Assembly: GCA_944388935.1 (NCBI GenBank)
Contig: CALXKK010000006.1
Span: 1-64,000 of the forward strand
DNA: 64,000 nucleotides
Direction of reading: 5' to 3'
From: an uncultured Clostridia bacterium
GTDB lineage: Bacteria; Bacillota; Clostridia; TANB77; CAG-508
Shown in pieces: positions 38,549 through 48,535 of the stretch. The notes below the pieces were generated by a model. That model saw nothing but the letters and a program-made list of their open reading frames with translations, was not told the DNA's origin and did no database searches. How positions within the stretch are numbered: the first letter of the stretch is position 1; every line of letters begins with the position of its first letter. The translations under genes were made by a program, and so were the position numbers.

Positions 38549-39313
38549 TTATTCTGTAGTCCTTTTTATAAACTCTCTAGCTAGCTTGTCGTAAGCTTTT
38601 GCTCCTTTAGATCTAGGATCGTATGTTATAATTGGCATACCATAACTTGGAGCCTCACTAAGTTTAACATTCCTAGGTATTACTGTCTTAAACACCTTAT
38701 TTTCAAAATATTTCTTTACTTCTCTTACAACTTGATTTGCTAAATTTGTCCTTAAATCATACATTGTAAGAATAGCTCCTTCTATATATATTTCTTTATT
38801 TAAATGTTTTTTTACTATATTAATTGTATTCATCAATTGTCCTAAGCCTTCTAGCGCAAAGTATTCACACTGTACAGGTATTAATACACTATCTGATGCT
38901 GTAAAAGCATTTAAAGTAATTAATCCTAATGATGGCGGACAATCTATGAAAATATAATCATAATTATCTCTTATTTTTTCTAATTGCTCTTTTAATCTTT
39001 GCTCTCTTGAAACCATTGATACAAGCTGAACTTCGGCTCCTGCTAAATTAATATTTGAAGGGCAAATGTCTAATTTTTTCGTGGTAGTTGTTTGAATAAC
39101 CTCGTTCAAATCAACCTCATTTACTAATACATCATAAGTTGATAATTCACAATCTTTATCAACACCAACTGCACTAGTTGCATTTCCCTGTGGATCCGCA
39201 TCAATTATTAATACTTTTTTACCTCTATTAGCTAAACATGCACTTAAATTAACTGTTGTAGTTGTTTTTCCAACTCCACCTTTTTGATTTGCTACTGATA
39301 ATATTTTTCCCAA
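38549..39313 (-). CDS. parA: ParA-family ATPase (Soj)
   Basis: The 254 residues have the deviant Walker A KGGVGKTTTTVNLSA, the DADPQGNAT motif and FIDCPPSLGLIT. It is the first gene of the parA-parB-DUF4446 unit, in the left arm about 7 kb from oriC. It governs origin segregation and, in Bacillus, DnaA activity and sporulation entry. Confidence 0.97.
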   Translation of the reverse strand: MGKILSVANQKGGVGKTTTTVNLSACLANRGKKVLIIDADPQGNATSAVGVDKDCELSTYDVLVNEVDLNEVIQTTTTKKLDICPSNINLAGAEVQLVSMVSREQRLKEQLEKIRDNYDYIFIDCPPSLGLITLNAFTASDSVLIPVQCEYFALEGLGQLMNTINIVKKHLNKEIYIEGAILTMYDLRTNLANQVVREVKKYFENKVFKTVIPRNVKLSEAPSYGMPIITYDPRSKGAKAYDKLAREFIKRTTE

Positions 39314-39511
39314 AATTATTCCCCCTCGCTTAATATTATAAATATTAATTTTTATTATGATATTCGTTACAAATAGCTAAATATCAAGCATTTGAGCTGT
39401 TCATAAAAAATCTGCATTTAAATATTAGAATAAAAAAATTAACACATTAATCATATAAAAATATGATTAATATGTCAATGAAATTTGTTAATATTTTTAT
39501 AATTTTTTTAG

Positions 39512-40234
39512 TTATTTTATAGGTTCTTTTGAAGGTTTTCCTGCCTTTCTTGGATACTGCTTAGGTGTAGGTTTTAGCTTGTTTATAACAATTATACTTC
39601 TTTTATTATCTGTATCTATTAAATTAAATTTTTCTACTTTTTCTACCTTTCCACCTAAAACATTTATTGCTTTTTTAGCATTTTCTAGTTCATCATCAAT
39701 TTCAAAACCTTTCATAGCTATCATTTGACCATTTATTTTTACAAAAGGCAAATCGTATTCAGATAAAGTAGATAAATTTGCAACCGCTCTTGAAACAGAT
39801 TTATCGTATTTTTCTCTATATTCCTTATTTTGTGCTAAATCTTCGGCTCTTCCATGTATTATCTTTAAATTTTTAAGATTTAAATCTTCAGCAACTTCTT
39901 TTAAAAAGTTAATTCTTTTATTTAAAGAATCAATTAATGTAATGTTTAAACTTTCATTTAATATCTTTATTGGAATACCCGGGAAACCTGCTCCAGTACC
40001 TACATCTATAACATTATCATTATTATTTATATATTTTAAAATAGTTCCGCAATCAACAAAATGTTTAATTATTATATCATTTGGCTCTATAATTGATGTT
40101 AAATTTATTTTTTCATTCCATTCTATTAAAAGATTCATATATTTATAGAACTTTTCTATTTGCTCATCTGTTATTTCTATATTTATTTTTGCCATATTTT
40201 CCTTCATTTTAAGGGAAAATTCATTTATTTGCAT
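39512..40234 (-). CDS. rsmG: 16S rRNA (guanine527-N7)-methyltransferase
   Basis: The 240 residues include the SAM-binding VGTGAGFPGIPIKIL and the C-terminal KQYPRKAGKPSKEPI signature of RsmG/GidB. It begins two bases after the mnmG stop on the same strand, in the conserved mnmE-mnmG-rsmG order. Confidence 0.97.
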   Translation of the reverse strand: MQINEFSLKMKENMAKINIEITDEQIEKFYKYMNLLIEWNEKINLTSIIEPNDIIIKHFVDCGTILKYINNNDNVIDVGTGAGFPGIPIKILNESLNITLIDSLNKRINFLKEVAEDLNLKNLKIIHGRAEDLAQNKEYREKYDKSVSRAVANLSTLSEYDLPFVKINGQMIAMKGFEIDDELENAKKAINVLGGKVEKVEKFNLIDTDNKRSIIVINKLKPTPKQYPRKAGKPSKEPIK

Positions 40235-40236
40235 AT

Positions 40237-42123
40237 TTATTCTCCTTTTTTACTTCTTTTTAATTGCTCTAAATATATTAAAATTACTGAAATATCCGCT
40301 GGTGAAACACCAGAAATTCTTGAAGCTTGTCCTACAGATCTTGGTCTTAATTTTGATAATTTTTGTCTAGCTTCTATTCTAATACCACCTATTGCTTCAT
40401 AGTTGATATCATCTGGCAATAGCTTATTCTCTAGCTTTTTAGCCTTTTCTACTTGTTGATTTTGTAACTTAATATATCCTTCATATTTAATTTGTATTTC
40501 TACTTCTTCTTTTACTTGCTCACTTAAATCTGGTCTATCATCGTCAATTTCTTTTAAATCTTCATAAGTTAATTCGGTTCTTCTTAATAATTCTGCTAAT
40601 TTAACACCATTATTTATCTTTGAAGAATTATGTTTTTCTAAAAATTCATTAACTTTTTCCGTTGGTTTTATCGTTTTATTGCGAATTCTTTCTTTTTCTT
40701 CTTCTATATCCTTCTTTTTTTCAAGGAACTTCTTATATCTTTCGTCTGATATAAGGCCAACTTCGTGTCCTATATCTGTTAATCTTAAATCAGCATTATC
40801 TTGTCTTAATAAAAGTCTGTATTCTGCCCTTGAAGTCATCATTCTATATGGTTCATTAGTTCCTTTTGTAACAATATCATCAATTAAAACACCAATATAT
40901 CCATCATATCTATGTAATATAATAGGATCTTTTTCTTGTATTTCTCTAGCAGCATTTATTCCGGCTATAAGACCTTGTGAGGCAGCTTCTTCGTATCCAG
41001 ATGTTCCATTTATCTGTCCTGCAAAAAACAATCCTTTATATTTTTTATGTTCCAAACTTAATTGTAATTCTAATGGATCTATACAATCATATTCAATTGC
41101 ATACGCAGACCTTGTAAATTCACAATGTTCTAGTCCAGGAATAGTTCTATACATCTCTATTTGCACATCTTCTGGTAAAGATGAGCTCATACCTTGTATA
41201 TACATTTCGTCTGTATCTAATCCTACTGGCTCAACAAATATTTGATGTCTTTTCTTATCTGCAAATCTTACAACTTTATCCTCTATTGAAGGACAATATC
41301 TAGGTCCTGTTCCAGAAATTTCTCCAGAGAACAATGGAGATCTGTCTAAATTCTTTCTAATAATTTCATGAGTCTTTTCATTTGTATATGTTAAATAGCA
41401 AGGTACTTGTTCTATATTTGGAGCTTTATCTGTAAAAGAAAATGGGATAATGTCCTTATCACCTTCTTGAATTTCCATCTTAGAAAAATCTATTGTCTTT
41501 TTATTTATTCTTGCTGGAGTACCTGTTTTAAATCTTACAATCTTTATACCTAAATCTTTTAAACAATCTGACAATTCATTAGCTGCAAAAACTCCATCAG
41601 GTCCACTTTCTTTAGAAAATTCACCCATAAATATTTTCCCTTTTAAATATGTACCTGTAGCCAAGATAACTGCTTTAACGTGATAAACAGCACCTACACT
41701 TGTCTCTATACTCTCTACTTTATCATCCTTAATATTTATTTTTGTTATTTCTGCTTGCTTTATATCTAAATTTTCTTGCTTCTCTATTGTATGCTTCATT
41801 TCCATTTGATATCTTTTTCTATCAGCTTGAGCTCTTAAAGAATGAACAGCAGGACCTTTAGATGTATTTAACATTTTTATTTGTATTAAGGTCTTATCTA
41901 TATTCTTAGCCATCTCTCCTCCTAGAGCATCTATCTCTCTTACAAGATGACCTTTTGAGCTTCCTCCTATATGAGGATTACAAGGCATATTAGCAACAGC
42001 CTCTAAACTAATAGAAAATATAACTGTTTTCATTCCAATTCTTGCTGCAGCTAAAGCTGCTTCACAACCTGCATGACCTGCTCCGATAACTGCAACGTCA
42101 TAATCTCCTGCATTATATTTCAT
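40237..42123 (-). CDS. mnmG: tRNA uridine-5-carboxymethylaminomethyl(34) synthesis protein MnmG
   Basis: An FAD-binding protein of 628 residues, partner of MnmE in modifying U34 of tRNA. Features visible: the dinucleotide fold [19 protein letters not shown], the [23 protein letters not shown] signature, and the C-terminal [20 protein letters not shown]. Length is standard. Confidence 0.98.
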   Translation of the reverse strand: MKYNAGDYDVAVIGAGHAGCEAALAAARIGMKTVIFSISLEAVANMPCNPHIGGSSKGHLVREIDALGGEMAKNIDKTLIQIKMLNTSKGPAVHSLRAQADRKRYQMEMKHTIEKQENLDIKQAEITKINIKDDKVESIETSVGAVYHVKAVILATGTYLKGKIFMGEFSKESGPDGVFAANELSDCLKDLGIKIVRFKTGTPARINKKTIDFSKMEIQEGDKDIIPFSFTDKAPNIEQVPCYLTYTNEKTHEIIRKNLDRSPLFSGEISGTGPRYCPSIEDKVVRFADKKRHQIFVEPVGLDTDEMYIQGMSSSLPEDVQIEMYRTIPGLEHCEFTRSAYAIEYDCIDPLELQLSLEHKKYKGLFFAGQINGTSGYEEAASQGLIAGINAAREIQEKDPIILHRYDGYIGVLIDDIVTKGTNEPYRMMTSRAEYRLLLRQDNADLRLTDIGHEVGLISDERYKKFLEKKKDIEEEKERIRNKTIKPTEKVNEFLEKHNSSKINNGVKLAELLRRTELTYEDLKEIDDDRPDLSEQVKEEVEIQIKYEGYIKLQNQQVEKAKKLENKLLPDDINYEAIGGIRIEARQKLSKLRPRSVGQASRISGVSPADISVILIYLEQLKRSKKGE

Positions 42124-42370
42124 TTTTAACCTCCGTTTATTATTTTATTTTTTCGTTTTATATGGAACAGCCAAAAATGTTCCATGGCATTTTTTGTTTA
42201 CATTTTAATATTATGTATTTACGCATTTGCAACGGAAAATCGTATTTTTTTATTTTTCATTTTGTCTTTTGGACAACCGTTGTTCGCCCTCTGAATCCTT
42301 ACTGCCAGTTTAAGTTCCAGGTTTCTTCTTAACTTATTGTTTAAAGACGATTTTCGCTGTGGATAACTTT

Positions 42371-43741
42371 CTATTTTCCCAGGCAAAATTTGGAAAAAAT
42401 TTCATTAATTATGTTATCTGAAACATTTTCTCCTGTAATCTCTCCCAAATTTTCTAGTATATTTTTTATATCGATTGCTACTATATCCATAGGCATATTA
42501 TTTTCCAGACTAATTTGCGCATTATTTGTAGATTCTATTGCCTTATTAATTAAATTTTTATGTCTGGTATTAGTTACTATTACTTCATTATCTATATTAA
42601 TTTCATTTATTTTAAATATATCAGAAATAGTTTTATTAATTTGTTCAATTCCATCTTTGTTTAAAGCTGAAATTTTAACTATTTTTTTATTTAGATTCAA
42701 TATTCTATCGTCAATTTTACAATTTTCATCTACTAAATCCATTTTATTTAAAACAACTATTGCTTTTCTGTCTTTTATTAAGTCAATAATTTCTAAATCT
42801 TCATCATCTATTTTATCACTTATATCAAAAATGGCAATTAATAAATCTGCATCATTTGCTATTTCTTTAGCTCTTTGAATACCAATCTTCTCTACTTCGT
42901 CTGCTGCATTTCTTATTCCTGCTGTATCTATTATTTTAATTGGAACTCCATCTATATTCATTAACTCTTCTATACTATCCCTTGTTGTACCCTTATATTG
43001 GCTTACAATGGCTCTATCTTCTCTTAACAATGCATTTAATAAAGATGACTTACCTGCATTTGGTTTTCCTATTATAGCTATTTTTATTCCATCTTTAATA
43101 ATTTTTCCATTATCAAAAGTATTTTTTAAGTCTAGTAAATCTTTTTTTACATCTTCTAACATATTAGAAGCCTTTTTTTCTGTAACTCCTTCAAGATTAT
43201 ATTCTGGATAATCTATATCTGCTTCTATATCAACCATTACATCCATTATTTTATCTTTAATACTTTTTACTTTTCTAGATAAAAAACCTTCTAATTGTTT
43301 TATAGATGCTTTTGATTCTTTTTGAGTTTTACTATTTATAATATCTATTATAGATTCAGCTTGTGATAAATCTATTCTTCCATTTAAAAATGCTCTTTTT
43401 GTAAATTCTCCTGGTTCTGCTAATTCTGCACCATTTTCTAAGCAAATCTCTAAAATATTTTCCATAACAATATTTCCACCATGAGAATTTATTTCACACA
43501 TATTTTCTGTAGTATAACTACGAGGTTTTATAAAATAAGATACTAATACTTCATCTATTATTTCTTTTGTTTTTGGATTAATAATATGTCCATATTTAAA
43601 ATTATATCCTTTTATTTCTTTATTTTTATTTTTTGGAATAAATATTTTTTCAATTATTTTAAATGTATCTTCGCCACTTAATCTAATTATTCCAATCCCT
43701 CCAACGCCTGGAGCCGTAGATATTGCTGCAATTGTGCTCAT
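42371..43741 (-). CDS. mnmE: tRNA modification GTPase MnmE
   Basis: The 456 residues comprise the N-terminal tetrahydrofolate domain (STAPGVGGIGIIRLSG), a Ras-like G domain (GKPNAGKSSLLNALL, DTAGIR, NKMD) and the terminal FCLGK motif whose cysteine is conserved. It is first of the mnmE-mnmG-rsmG series. A DnaA-box-like TGTGGATAA lies just beyond its stop at 42359-42367, in the gap before mnmG. Confidence 0.98.
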   Translation of the reverse strand: MSTIAAISTAPGVGGIGIIRLSGEDTFKIIEKIFIPKNKNKEIKGYNFKYGHIINPKTKEIIDEVLVSYFIKPRSYTTENMCEINSHGGNIVMENILEICLENGAELAEPGEFTKRAFLNGRIDLSQAESIIDIINSKTQKESKASIKQLEGFLSRKVKSIKDKIMDVMVDIEADIDYPEYNLEGVTEKKASNMLEDVKKDLLDLKNTFDNGKIIKDGIKIAIIGKPNAGKSSLLNALLREDRAIVSQYKGTTRDSIEELMNIDGVPIKIIDTAGIRNAADEVEKIGIQRAKEIANDADLLIAIFDISDKIDDEDLEIIDLIKDRKAIVVLNKMDLVDENCKIDDRILNLNKKIVKISALNKDGIEQINKTISDIFKINEINIDNEVIVTNTRHKNLINKAIESTNNAQISLENNMPMDIVAIDIKNILENLGEITGENVSDNIINEIFSKFCLGK

Positions 43742-43857
43742 TATTTTACCTCTTTTCTTTATTTATTTAATTAATTAATTTATTATTTTTTTATTTTATT
43801 TTTTATTTATTTTAATATTATTTTTTTATTAATTATTTATTTAATTAATATTTAAAA

Positions 43858-43939
43858 AAGTCAAAGCTTGGAAATATTTAAGATTTTGGAATTTAAAATT
43901 CCAAATTATTTTCTTATTTATTACCCAGAACTTTGACTT
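43858..43939 (-). terminator. Structured terminator downstream of jag
   Basis: Outer arms AAGTCAAAG/CTTTGACTT enclose an inner palindrome TTTGGAATTTAAAATTCCAAA (43888-43906 region). On the minus strand the outer arm is followed by TTTTTTAAAT. It lies between jag and mnmE; sequence from 43745 to 43857 is AT-only filler. Confidence 0.65.
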
Positions 43940-43958
43940 CTGTTTTATCTTTATTTAC

Positions 43959-44630
43959 TTATTTTAGATCAATTACTACTCTTCTATTAGGTTCTTCTCC
44001 TACACTATATGTTTTTACTTTTGAATTATTTTGTAATTTTGTATGTATTATTTTTCTTTCGTAAGCAGTCATTGGCTCTAATTCTATTTTCTTTCTATTT
44101 CTTATTACTGTCCTTGCTATTTTTTCTGCTAAGCCTTCTAATACGACTTTTCTTTTTTCTCTATAATTTTCTATATCTAATATTACGCTACATTTATGTT
44201 TTATTTCTTTATTTGCAACATTAGAAAAAATTAATTGTAAATAATTTAAAGTTTCTCCTCTATATCCAATTAAATAATTCATATCGTCGCCAGTAACATT
44301 AATATATATTCTTTTTTCTTTAATTTCTAAATTAATTTTTAAATTATTTATATTTAATAAATTAAAAAATTCATTAGCAAATTTCTTCATTACTTCAAAA
44401 ACTTCATTTAATTCTTCGTCTGATATATTAGGCTTTTTATTTTTTATTTGTTCTTTTAATGTTAATTCAACTTTTATTTTTGTTGGTTCTAAAATACTAA
44501 AGAAACTTCTTTTTTCTTCATTTCCTATTACATTAATAATTACATCTTCTCTTTTTGCATTAAGTTCTTTTAATCCATTTTCTATAGCTTCATTTGTAGT
44601 TCTACCTTCTGCAAATATACTATTTGGCAT
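43959..44630 (-). CDS. jag: RNA-binding protein Jag (KhpB)
   Basis: The 223 residues show the Jag_N domain (SIFAEGRTTNEAIENGLKEL), a KH domain (YLIGYRGETLNYLQLI) and an R3H domain ending EEPNRRVVIDLK. I chose the ATG at 44630 (MPNSIFAEG) because GGAGG lies upstream inside the yidC end; the genes overlap by 11 bases. KhpB proteins bind many mRNAs and affect cell division and envelope growth. Confidence 0.95.
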   Translation of the reverse strand: MPNSIFAEGRTTNEAIENGLKELNAKREDVIINVIGNEEKRSFFSILEPTKIKVELTLKEQIKNKKPNISDEELNEVFEVMKKFANEFFNLLNINNLKINLEIKEKRIYINVTGDDMNYLIGYRGETLNYLQLIFSNVANKEIKHKCSVILDIENYREKRKVVLEGLAEKIARTVIRNRKKIELEPMTAYERKIIHTKLQNNSKVKTYSVGEEPNRRVVIDLK

Positions 44631-45504
44631 CTTCCTTTTCCTCCTTAACCTCAAGATATTTAGTTATAAAGAATCTTTCTAATATCATTAGTACATTGCT
44701 AGTTAACCAATATAAAGCTAGTCCTAATGGAGCTACTAGAGAAATTGATATAGACATAATTGGCATTAATAAAGACATACTTTTATTTGTTTGTTCAACC
44801 ATATCTACTTCTTCAACTTCTTTTTTAACTTCGTTACTTTCGCCTTTATATTCTTCTACATGATCACTTAGTAATTTTTTATCTTTATTTTTCTTAGTAG
44901 CATTTGTTGATATTTTAGTACTTATAAATGTTGATAAAATATATAAAACTGGAATTATATATACCTTTGGGTCAGATAAATTTTGCATTGGTACTTTATT
45001 TAAATCCAAACCTAAGAAATTCATATTTAAATATACTCTATCATCCTCATTTCCTTTATGTTGAATAATTGAAATTTCTGGATAAGCTTGGTTTACTTCG
45101 ATATTTGCAGTTTGAAGTTCATTTTTATAATTATTTATATCTTCTTCAGAAACTTTTTTTACAAATGTTAAAGGACTTCTTACCATATAAAAAACTGCTA
45201 ATAAAATAACTAATTGAAGTATTGCACTTAAACATCCGCTAAAAGGGCTCATGTTTTCTGATTTGTATAACTTCATAGTTTCTTGATTTAGTTTTTCTGG
45301 ATCATTTTTATATTTAAACTGTAATGATTGCATTTGTTCTTGAATCTTTGCAGTCTTTTTCATCGTCCTTTGTTGTTTAATAGATAATGGCAATAATACT
45401 ATTTTTAAAAGAATAGAAAATAATATTATTGCAAAACCGTAATTATTTACGATATTATAAATAACATTTAATATCGTACCAAATATATTCGCTAAAAATG
45501 ACAT
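44620..45504 (-). CDS. yidC: Membrane protein insertase YidC/Oxa1 family
   Basis: The 294 residues have no lipobox. Transmembrane segments lie near residues 18-40, 90-112, 180-200 and 245-275, with the cytoplasmic loop KQQRTMKKTAKIQEQMQSLQ between the first two. The extended insert (residues 115-170) and the charged stretch KEVEEVDMVEQTNK are unusual but within the family range. It follows yidD by 13 bases. Confidence 0.94.
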   Translation of the reverse strand: MSFLANIFGTILNVIYNIVNNYGFAIILFSILLKIVLLPLSIKQQRTMKKTAKIQEQMQSLQFKYKNDPEKLNQETMKLYKSENMSPFSGCLSAILQLVILLAVFYMVRSPLTFVKKVSEEDINNYKNELQTANIEVNQAYPEISIIQHKGNEDDRVYLNMNFLGLDLNKVPMQNLSDPKVYIIPVLYILSTFISTKISTNATKKNKDKKLLSDHVEEYKGESNEVKKEVEEVDMVEQTNKSMSLLMPIMSISISLVAPLGLALYWLTSNVLMILERFFITKYLEVKEEKEDAK

Positions 45505-45517
45505 ATTTTAATCTCCT

Positions 45518-45736
45518 TCATTTTAATGGATCATATCCACCCTTTGAAAAAGGATTACATCTTAAAATCCTTTTTATCCCTAGGAAACTACCTTTTATAG
45601 AACCATATTTTTCTATTGCTTGTTTAGTATATTCAGAACAAGTGGGATAAAATTTACAATGTATTCCCTCTTTTGAAATAAGAGAAGATATATGTTTTTG
45701 ATATATATTTATAAAAAAAATTAATATTTTTTTCAT
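45518..45736 (-). CDS. yidD: Membrane protein insertion efficiency factor YidD
   Basis: The 72 residues contain the family core [19 protein letters not shown] and [15 protein letters not shown]. The start overlaps the rnpA stop by one base. It assists YidC-mediated insertion. Confidence 0.96.
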   Translation of the reverse strand: MKKILIFFINIYQKHISSLISKEGIHCKFYPTCSEYTKQAIEKYGSIKGSFLGIKRILRCNPFSKGGYDPLK

Positions 45737-46089
45737 TAATCCTCATCTTTTTTTAATAAATTACTTTTATTTAATATGTTAATAAAATCTTCCTTTATAT
45801 TAGAAAAAGTTGCCTCTGAAATATTTTTATTTTTTTTCCATAAAAAAATTATATCATAACCAGTAAAAATTTTATTTTCTAGTAATCTATAATTTTCTCT
45901 AATTAATCTTTTTATTCTATTTCTTTTTACAGCTTTTCCAACTTTTACACTTACTGCTATTCCTATATAATTGAAATTTTTATTATTTTTTTTTATATAA
46001 ATATCTATATAATTTCCATTACAATATTTGCCTTTTGTTAAAACTCTTTTAAATTCGTAATTTTTTTTTAATGTATCTGTATATAACAT
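45736..46089 (-). CDS. rnpA: Ribonuclease P protein component
   Basis: The 117-residue protein carries the RNR signature [19 protein letters not shown]. It forms RNase P with the RNA subunit and matures tRNA 5' ends. It sits between rpmH and yidD as in nearly all Firmicutes. Confidence 0.96.
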   Translation of the reverse strand: MLYTDTLKKNYEFKRVLTKGKYCNGNYIDIYIKKNNKNFNYIGIAVSVKVGKAVKRNRIKRLIRENYRLLENKIFTGYDIIFLWKKNKNISEATFSNIKEDFINILNKSNLLKKDED

Positions 46090-46120
46090 TTTTTACCACT
46101 CTTTATTTTTTATAGATTGC

Positions 46121-46142
46121 AAAAAGACCACTTAATGTGGCC
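46121..46142 (-). terminator. Attenuator or terminator between rpmH and rnpA
   Basis: GGCCAC/GTGGTC with a 5-base loop followed by TTTTTGC on the minus strand. It would lower rnpA expression relative to the ribosomal protein gene. Confidence 0.65.
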
Positions 46143-46149
46143 ATGTAAC

Positions 46150-46284
46150 TTAAGCTGATAATCTTTTTCTTCCTTTATTTCTTCTAGCTTTTAAAACAGC
46201 TCTTCCAGATCTAGTTTTCATTCTTTTCATAAAACCATGTTCTTTACTTCTTTGTCTTGTTTTTGGTTGATAAGTCATTTTCAT
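46150..46284 (-). CDS. rpmH: Large ribosomal subunit protein bL34
   Basis: The 44 residues end [18 protein letters not shown] and start [20 protein letters not shown], the universal bL34 pattern. I chose the ATG at 46284 because GGAGGTG lies 7 bases upstream; the longer in-frame extension reads through the promoter and is not coding. Confidence 0.97.
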   Translation of the reverse strand: MKMTYQPKTRQRSKEHGFMKRMKTRSGRAVLKARRNKGRKRLSA

Positions 46285-46355
46285 TTCACTGCACCTCCTA
46301 TTATTTATATTGTAAAATATATAAATTTTTTCTTTCTTAACTAAAAAGCATATCA

Positions 46356-46385
46356 ATTATACTATAGGGGAAGTGCATTTGTCAA
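46356..46385 (-). promoter_or_regulatory. Sigma-A promoter of rpmH-rnpA
   Basis: Consensus TTGACA (46385-46380), 18 bases, consensus TATAAT (46361-46356) on the minus strand, about 72 bases before rpmH. Confidence 0.85.
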
Positions 46386-46870
46386 TATTTTCTTGCATAT
46401 TCTTTTATTTCCATTTTTCAACTAAAAATTCAAAATTCAACAACTTATCAACATGGTGGATAAAAAACTTATTCACACCCAAAAAGGTCAATTATTGTCG
46501 TAAAAAATAAAAATTTGTTCTGTATTGGAAGATTACGGTATTACAGGCTTTATAAAATTTGTAATATTTTGTAATAAAATGTAATTTTTATATTTTTTAT
46601 ACACTTATCCACAAAATTATCCACATTATACACAGATTTATTTAAGTTTTTTGTCCATTATTATTGACTAAGTAATTTTAATTATATATAATGTAAAAAC
46701 AATAGGGAATAGTGATATTTTTTATTTTTTTTTGAAAAGTTTGACACTTGTATTACAGTATTTTTACATACTTTTCAAAGTTATCAACAGCTGTGGATAC
46801 CGTTGTGGATAACCAAAAAAAATCCCGATATCCTTTATTCCCTTATACTTTTTAGGAAGGATTGAAAGAA
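46386..46870. other. Chromosomal replication origin (oriC), dnaA-upstream part
   Basis: The gap between divergent rpmH and dnaA holds at least eight DnaA-box matches: TTATCAACA (46445), TTATTCACA (46469), TTATCCACA (46605 and 46617), TTATACACA (46626), TTATCAACA (46781), and the inverted TGTGGATAC (46792) and TGTGGATAA (46804). Long AT stretches between 46500 and 46600 and at 46640-46740 can serve as unwinding elements. The arrangement matches bipartite Firmicutes origins, with the second part after dnaA. Confidence 0.93.
46741..46770 (+). promoter_or_regulatory. Candidate dnaA promoter
   Basis: TTGACA (46741-46746) with TACATA (46765-46770) after 18 bases, immediately before three DnaA boxes, so DnaA could autorepress it. 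The -10 is imperfect. Confidence 0.5.
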
Positions 46871-48214
46871 ATGTCAAATGAACTAAATGAACTTTTAACT
46901 AAAGCAAAAGATCTTTTAAAAAATGAAATGACAAATATTTCTTATGAGACTTGGATAAAATCATTAGAAATAAAAGATTTTACTGATGACAAAATAACAT
47001 TAATTGCTTCTTCACCTTTTCAAAAGGATGCTGTGGAAACAAGATATTATGATCTAGTTGTAAACACTTTTAAATTTATTACTAATAAAGATTGTAAAAT
47101 TAAAGTAGAATACAAAGATCCTAACGCTGTAGAAGAAGAAGTTAATTTAGAAGATAATGGCTTTAATGACAATGACATTGGAGTTTCCAATGATTCTTTA
47201 AATCCAAACTATACATTTGATACATTTGTAGTTGGAAACAATAACAGATTTGCTCATGCAGCATCACTTGCGGTTGCAGAGGCTCCAGGAACTTCTTATA
47301 ATCCACTATTTTTATATGGAAATGTTGGATTAGGAAAAACTCACTTAATGCATGCAATCGGACATCAAGTAATAAAAAATAATCCTAATTCAAATGTATT
47401 ATATGTAACTTCTGAAAAATTTACTAACCAATTAATTAATGCAATAAAGGATAACAAAAACGAACAATTCAGAAATAAATATAGAAATATCGATGTTCTA
47501 TTAATAGATGATATTCAATTTATTGCTGGAAAAGAAAGAATTCAGGAAGAGTTTTTCCACACATTTAACACATTACATGATAATAGAAAACAAATTGTTA
47601 TATCTAGTGATAGACCACCAAAAGATATTCCTTTATTAGAGGATAGATTAAAATCAAGATTTGAATGGGGATTAATTGCTGATATTTCAAATCCTGATTA
47701 CGAAACACGTTTAGCAATTTTAAGAAAGAAAGCTCAAACAGATAATATAATAGTAGATGATCAAATATTATCAACAATTGCAACAAGAGTTGTTTCTAAT
47801 ATAAGAGAGTTAGAAGGAGTATTTAATAAATTAGTTGCTTTTTCCACATTAGCTAATGGTCCTATAACAATTGAAATGGCAGAAAAAGCTATAAATGATA
47901 TTTCTGCACAAAAGGAAAAAGTAATTTCTGCAGATTATATACAAGACGTTGTTGCAAAATATTTCAATATAAATAAGAAGGATTTAAAAAGTTCAAAAAG
48001 ATCAAATGATATTGCATATCCAAGACAAATTGCAATGTATTTATGCAGAGAAGTTGCAGGCCTTTCATTTCCTAAAATAGGTGAGGAATTTGGTAAGAGA
48101 GATCATACAACTGTAATGCATGGATGTAACAAAATCGAAAAAGAAATAAAAGAAAATACAAATACAAAATTAATTGTGGAAAGTGTGAAAAAAATTATTT
48201 TAGAAAAAAAATAG
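46871..48214 (+). CDS. dnaA: Chromosomal replication initiator DnaA
   Basis: The 447 residues show Walker A GNVGLGKTH, Walker B LLIDDIQF, and the C-terminal DNA-binding signature GKRDHTTVMHGCNKI. I chose the ATG at 46871 because AGGAAGG lies about 10 bases upstream; a TTG at 46862 is too close to it. It initiates replication at the DnaA boxes on both sides of the gene. Confidence 0.98.
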   Translation: MSNELNELLTKAKDLLKNEMTNISYETWIKSLEIKDFTDDKITLIASSPFQKDAVETRYYDLVVNTFKFITNKDCKIKVEYKDPNAVEEEVNLEDNGFNDNDIGVSNDSLNPNYTFDTFVVGNNNRFAHAASLAVAEAPGTSYNPLFLYGNVGLGKTHLMHAIGHQVIKNNPNSNVLYVTSEKFTNQLINAIKDNKNEQFRNKYRNIDVLLIDDIQFIAGKERIQEEFFHTFNTLHDNRKQIVISSDRPPKDIPLLEDRLKSRFEWGLIADISNPDYETRLAILRKKAQTDNIIVDDQILSTIATRVVSNIRELEGVFNKLVAFSTLANGPITIEMAEKAINDISAQKEKVISADYIQDVVAKYFNINKKDLKSSKRSNDIAYPRQIAMYLCREVAGLSFPKIGEEFGKRDHTTVMHGCNKIEKEIKENTNTKLIVESVKKIILEKK

Positions 48215-48535
48215 GATAATTTCAAACAAAAGAAAAATTTTTCAAAACCTTGGTTCGCCAAAACAAATTTTTGAAAAAAGTTTTTAAATTTTACTTACGG
48301 AAGTAATACATTAGATATACACAAGGTGGGTGTTAATAATGTGTAAATAAACTGTTAATATCTCATTAATCCACATTTTTTTCAAACCCTTGTGGATTAA
48401 ATTACAACTTTTCCACGGAAATATAAACATAGTTTTTTTACGGAAATAGGGACTTTCGGAACTTTTCCCCACAATTAACAACACCTAATACTATTACTTC
48501 TATAATTATTATATATTAATAAAGGAGAGAGAAAG
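48215..48535. other. dnaA-dnaN intergenic region, second part of the origin
   Basis: 321 bases. A perfect 10-base inverted pair of DnaA-box-like sequences, TTAATCCACA (48366-48375) and TGTGGATTAA (48391-48400), is separated by 15 bases. The motif TTACGGAA occurs at 48295 and 48438, with related CCACGGAAAT at 48413. GGAGAGAG precedes dnaN. This is the likely site of origin unwinding or dnaN regulation. Confidence 0.7.

Noticed and set aside
46286-46356. Longer form of rpmH starting at 46356.
   Set aside because: It starts inside the -10 region of its own promoter; the ATG at 46284 with GGAGGTG gives the normal 44-residue bL34.
37128-46900. parS site near parA/parB or oriC.
   Set aside because: I looked for the GTTTCACGTGAAAC-type palindrome and saw none; a systematic search with mismatches was not possible by eye.
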